Assembly (NCBI RefSeq): GCF_029109325.1
Contig: NZ_JAQKQJ010000010.1
Coordinates: 1,054,001 to 1,118,000 of the forward strand
Reading direction: 5' to 3'
Source: Nodosilinea sp. PGN35
GTDB lineage: Bacteria; Cyanobacteriota; Cyanobacteriia; Phormidesmidales; Phormidesmidaceae
DNA: 64,000 bases
Part shown: piece after piece, positions 61,962 through 64,000 of the stretch
Position numbering within the stretch: the stretch's first letter is position 1
How the letters are laid out: every line of letters starts with the position of its first letter
The notes under the pieces: model-generated
Told to the model about the DNA's origin: nothing
Seen by the model: only the letters and a program-made list of their open reading frames with translations
Database searches by the model: none
Made by a program: the position numbers and the translations under genes

Positions 61962-64000
61962 ATGTCTTCTCAACGGCGGCTGACGCTATTTCAAACCCTG
62001 AGTGCGCTACCGGCTCCACAATTTGAGGAGTTGAAGTTTGTGCTCAACCCACCACCGGGGATTGTGCCCGAGGGAATGGCGGCCCAGGGAAATCGGGTGG
62101 CGGCGCTGCTGAGCTGGGTGGAGGGGGCGACGGGCTGCGGGCTAGGGCAGCTGGTTGAGGCGGTGGAGCAGCTTTGGCCGGGGTGTTTTGGGGATGGGGA
62201 AGGTTGGGGAGATGGGGGAGATGGGGAAGTTGGGGGAGAGCTGCCGTGGATGGTGCCCTATGGGCGGAACCCTTACTTTACCGGGCGGGATGAGGTGCTG
62301 GCGACGCTGTACCGGCAGCTACGCGATCGCCAGACAGCAGCGATCGCCCAAACTCAAGCAATTAGCGGGCTGGGGGGCATTGGCAAGACCCAGACGGCGG
62401 TAGAGTATGCCTACCGCTACCGCGATGACTACCGCTATGTGTTTTGGGTGGGGGCCGATACGGAGCTGGAGTTGACCAGTGGCTATGTGGCGATCGCCCA
62501 GCACCTCAACCTGCCGCTGAAAAATGCCGAAAACCAGGATGAAACGGTGCAGTCGGTGCGGGTGTGGCTGGGGCGAGAAGAGGGCTGGCTGCTAATTTTC
62601 GACAACGCTGACCAGCCTGAACTAGTGCAGCCCTTTCTGCCGCGCGAGATTAAGGGCCACATTCTGGTGACATCCCGCGCCCAGGATTTTCAAGACCTGG
62701 GCATTGTGCGGGCGATCGCGATGGAGACGCTGACCCCAGAAGATGCCGTAGCATTCCTCCTAACCCGCACCGGACGCATAAACCCTGTAGGGGCGAATGG
62801 CATTCGCCCAATGCAGGGAATAAAACCTATCACGGACCTACCCAGCGGGCGAAATCCAATCGTTACGGGTTCAGGGCAATCACATGGGATTGCCCCTACG
62901 GAATACACCGCCGCCACCGACCTCGCTGCCGAACTGGGCTACCTGCCCCTCGCCCTCGAACAGGCTGCCGCCTACATCGTCACCAACCGGGTGTCGTTTG
63001 CCGACTACCTCAACAGCTATCGCAAACAGCGGCTCAAGCGGCTCGAAAAAGCTAAGCCCAAGCTGGGCCACTATCCCGACTCTGTGGCCACCACCTGGGC
63101 CTTAAACCTGAAGGAGGTGCAAAAGGACGCCCCCGCCGCTGCGGCTCTGCTGAACTACTGCGCGTTTCTCCATCCCGATGCGATTCCCTTTAACCTCTTC
63201 ACCCAGGGGGCGGCAGAACTGGGAGAGCCCCTAGCCACAGCCCTAGCCGATGCAGCCGACGAGCCGCTAGATCTCTACGATTTGTTGAACCCACTGGGCC
63301 GCTATTCACTAATTCGAGTGGAGCCAGAGAACCAGAGCTTTAGCCTGCATCGTCTCGTGCAAGAGGTGATACGGGCTGAGTTGGGGGATGACGGGTGTAA
63401 AAACTGGGTAGAGCCGCTGTTTAGGGCAATGGGGCAGCTGATGCCGTCTAAAGACAAAGACTCCACTTACCAGGACTGGCCTACCATAGCCCCGCTCGTC
63501 AACCATGTGCGAGACCTAGCGCACTACTGTCAACAGAAGAAGGCAGCTTCTATTGCTGCTGCCAACATATTCCATGTGGCAGGAACATATCTGCTAGAAA
63601 GAGGACGGTATGTTCTGGCTAAGCCCCTCCTACAGCAAGCGTTAGAGCTACGAAAGAGCTTGCTTGGTAGGGAGAGTAAAGATGTTGCAACCAGCTTAAA
63701 TGGATTGGCTAGAACCCACGAACTGCAAGGGCGCTACAGTGAGGCCGCCCCCCTGTTCCAGGAGGCTTTGGCGATGCGGAAACGCCTCTTAGGCGAGAAG
63801 CATCCCGATGTGGCTATTAGCCTCAACAATTTGGCTGCGCTCTACGTCAGTCAAGGACGCTACAGTGAGGCCGATCCTCTTTACCAAGAGGCGTTGGCAA
63901 TGTGGAAACGGCTTTTAGGCGACGAGCACGCCAATATAGCAACTAGCCTCAACAATTTGGCCCATCTCTACAACAGTCAAGGACGTACCAGCGAGGCCGA
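61962..64000 (+). CDS. EAD-NB-ARC-TPR (STAND) protein, 3' end beyond window
   Basis: The frame is open to the window end (679 codons seen). Residues about 1-70 (LTLFQTLSALPAPQFEELKF, GCGLGQLVEAVEQ) resemble the small effector-associated domains (EAD) that recruit partner effectors. An NB-ARC NTPase follows: P-loop SGLGGIGKTQTAVEYAYRYR near 136-144, Walker B LLIFDNAD near 211, and the sensor HILVTSRAQDF. A winged-helix region then leads to TPRs of kinesin-light-chain type (GRYSEADPLYQEALAMWKRL). Such proteins oligomerise on sensing a ligand; some act in anti-phage defence or programmed death. A repeat element inserted in frame adds about 38 residues after FLLTRTGR. The start ATG 61962 has no clear ribosome site. 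Confidence 0.85.
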   Translation, partial: MSSQRRLTLFQTLSALPAPQFEELKFVLNPPPGIVPEGMAAQGNRVAALLSWVEGATGCGLGQLVEAVEQLWPGCFGDGEGWGDGGDGEVGGELPWMVPYGRNPYFTGRDEVLATLYRQLRDRQTAAIAQTQAISGLGGIGKTQTAVEYAYRYRDDYRYVFWVGADTELELTSGYVAIAQHLNLPLKNAENQDETVQSVRVWLGREEGWLLIFDNADQPELVQPFLPREIKGHILVTSRAQDFQDLGIVRAIAMETLTPEDAVAFLLTRTGRINPVGANGIRPMQGIKPITDLPSGRNPIVTGSGQSHGIAPTEYTAATDLAAELGYLPLALEQAAAYIVTNRVSFADYLNSYRKQRLKRLEKAKPKLGHYPDSVATTWALNLKEVQKDAPAAAALLNYCAFLHPDAIPFNLFTQGAAELGEPLATALADAADEPLDLYDLLNPLGRYSLIRVEPENQSFSLHRLVQEVIRAELGDDGCKNWVEPLFRAMGQLMPSKDKDSTYQDWPTIAPLVNHVRDLAHYCQQKKAASIAAANIFHVAGTYLLERGRYVLAKPLLQQALELRKSLLGRESKDVATSLNGLARTHELQGRYSEAAPLFQEALAMRKRLLGEKHPDVAISLNNLAALYVSQGRYSEADPLYQEALAMWKRLLGDEHANIATSLNNLAHLYNSQGRTSEA
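62787..62899. repeat. Palindromic repeat element inserted in frame in the NB-ARC gene
   Basis: A 113-base unit bounded by GTAGGGGC and GCCCCTAC. It holds two hairpins, GGGCGAAT...ATTCGCCC (62791-62809) and GGGCAATC...GATTGCCC. Its ends mark where the protein alignment would otherwise be continuous (FLLTRTGR to EYTAATDLAAELGYLPLALE). Confidence 0.85.

Overview
The window comes from a cyanobacterium. It is GC-rich and full of the octamer GCGATCGC (HIP1) and its shorter core. It carries genes known mainly from cyanobacteria: a clock-output type response regulator (RpaA-like), Ycf37, an SpkB-type kinase with pentapeptide repeats, a DUF1517 protein and a close relative of Anabaena sensory rhodopsin. 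PAS-rich hybrid kinases and short tandem heptamers point to a filamentous Leptolyngbya/Phormidium/Nodosilinea-like lineage. That placement is inference; no rRNA gene is present.

Layout. 1-8.1 kb: the 3' part of a fused HyuA-HyuB 5-oxoprolinase carrying four in-frame repeat insertions, a Uma2 nuclease, a small DUF4870-like membrane protein, then an arsenate-detoxification pair (ArsJ-associated GAPDH plus the ArsJ exporter) behind an operator-rich promoter that is also duplicated 700 bases upstream. A YoeB-type toxin with an internal stop follows, with its intact antitoxin. 8.2-15 kb: cdsA, queC, a heptamer array, mgtE and a P2-type cation ATPase. 15-20 kb: a 1508-residue hybrid kinase. 20-29 kb: an envelope and stress block with a lipoprotein Mn superoxide dismutase, rhomboid protease, a trehalose-synthase-like GH13 enzyme beside an LLM flavin oxidoreductase, a glycine-zipper stress protein and several lipoproteins. 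29-35 kb: rpaA-like regulator, tRNA-Asn, rpmI-rplT, a solute-binding protein, ycf37, thiE-thiS and DUF1517. 36-41.5 kb: a second hybrid kinase and an ABC exporter. 41.7-45.7 kb: accessory genes with small MITE-like elements. 45.8-54.7 kb: pheT, spkB, an AI-2E-family permease, a GDSL hydrolase, DUF2252 and RidA. 55-59.6 kb: more MITEs, a DUF1704 metallopeptidase-like protein that overlaps the rhodopsin gene tail to tail, then thioesterase and SDR genes. 59.6-64 kb: an ABC exporter, hicBA with a frameshifted toxin, and the start of an EAD/NB-ARC/TPR STAND protein that runs off the window.

Three themes recur. First, short repeats have entered coding sequences without breaking the frame (oxoprolinase, a PAS domain, the NB-ARC protein). 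Second, both toxin-antitoxin loci have a damaged toxin and an intact antitoxin. Third, a family of roughly 120-145 bp inverted-repeat elements bounded by CTAG is present in at least five copies, and one copy supplies a stop codon. The best candidates for unusual biology are the xenorhodopsin locus, the duplicated arsenic-type promoter that also drives a membrane protein of unknown role, and the EAD-NB-ARC protein.
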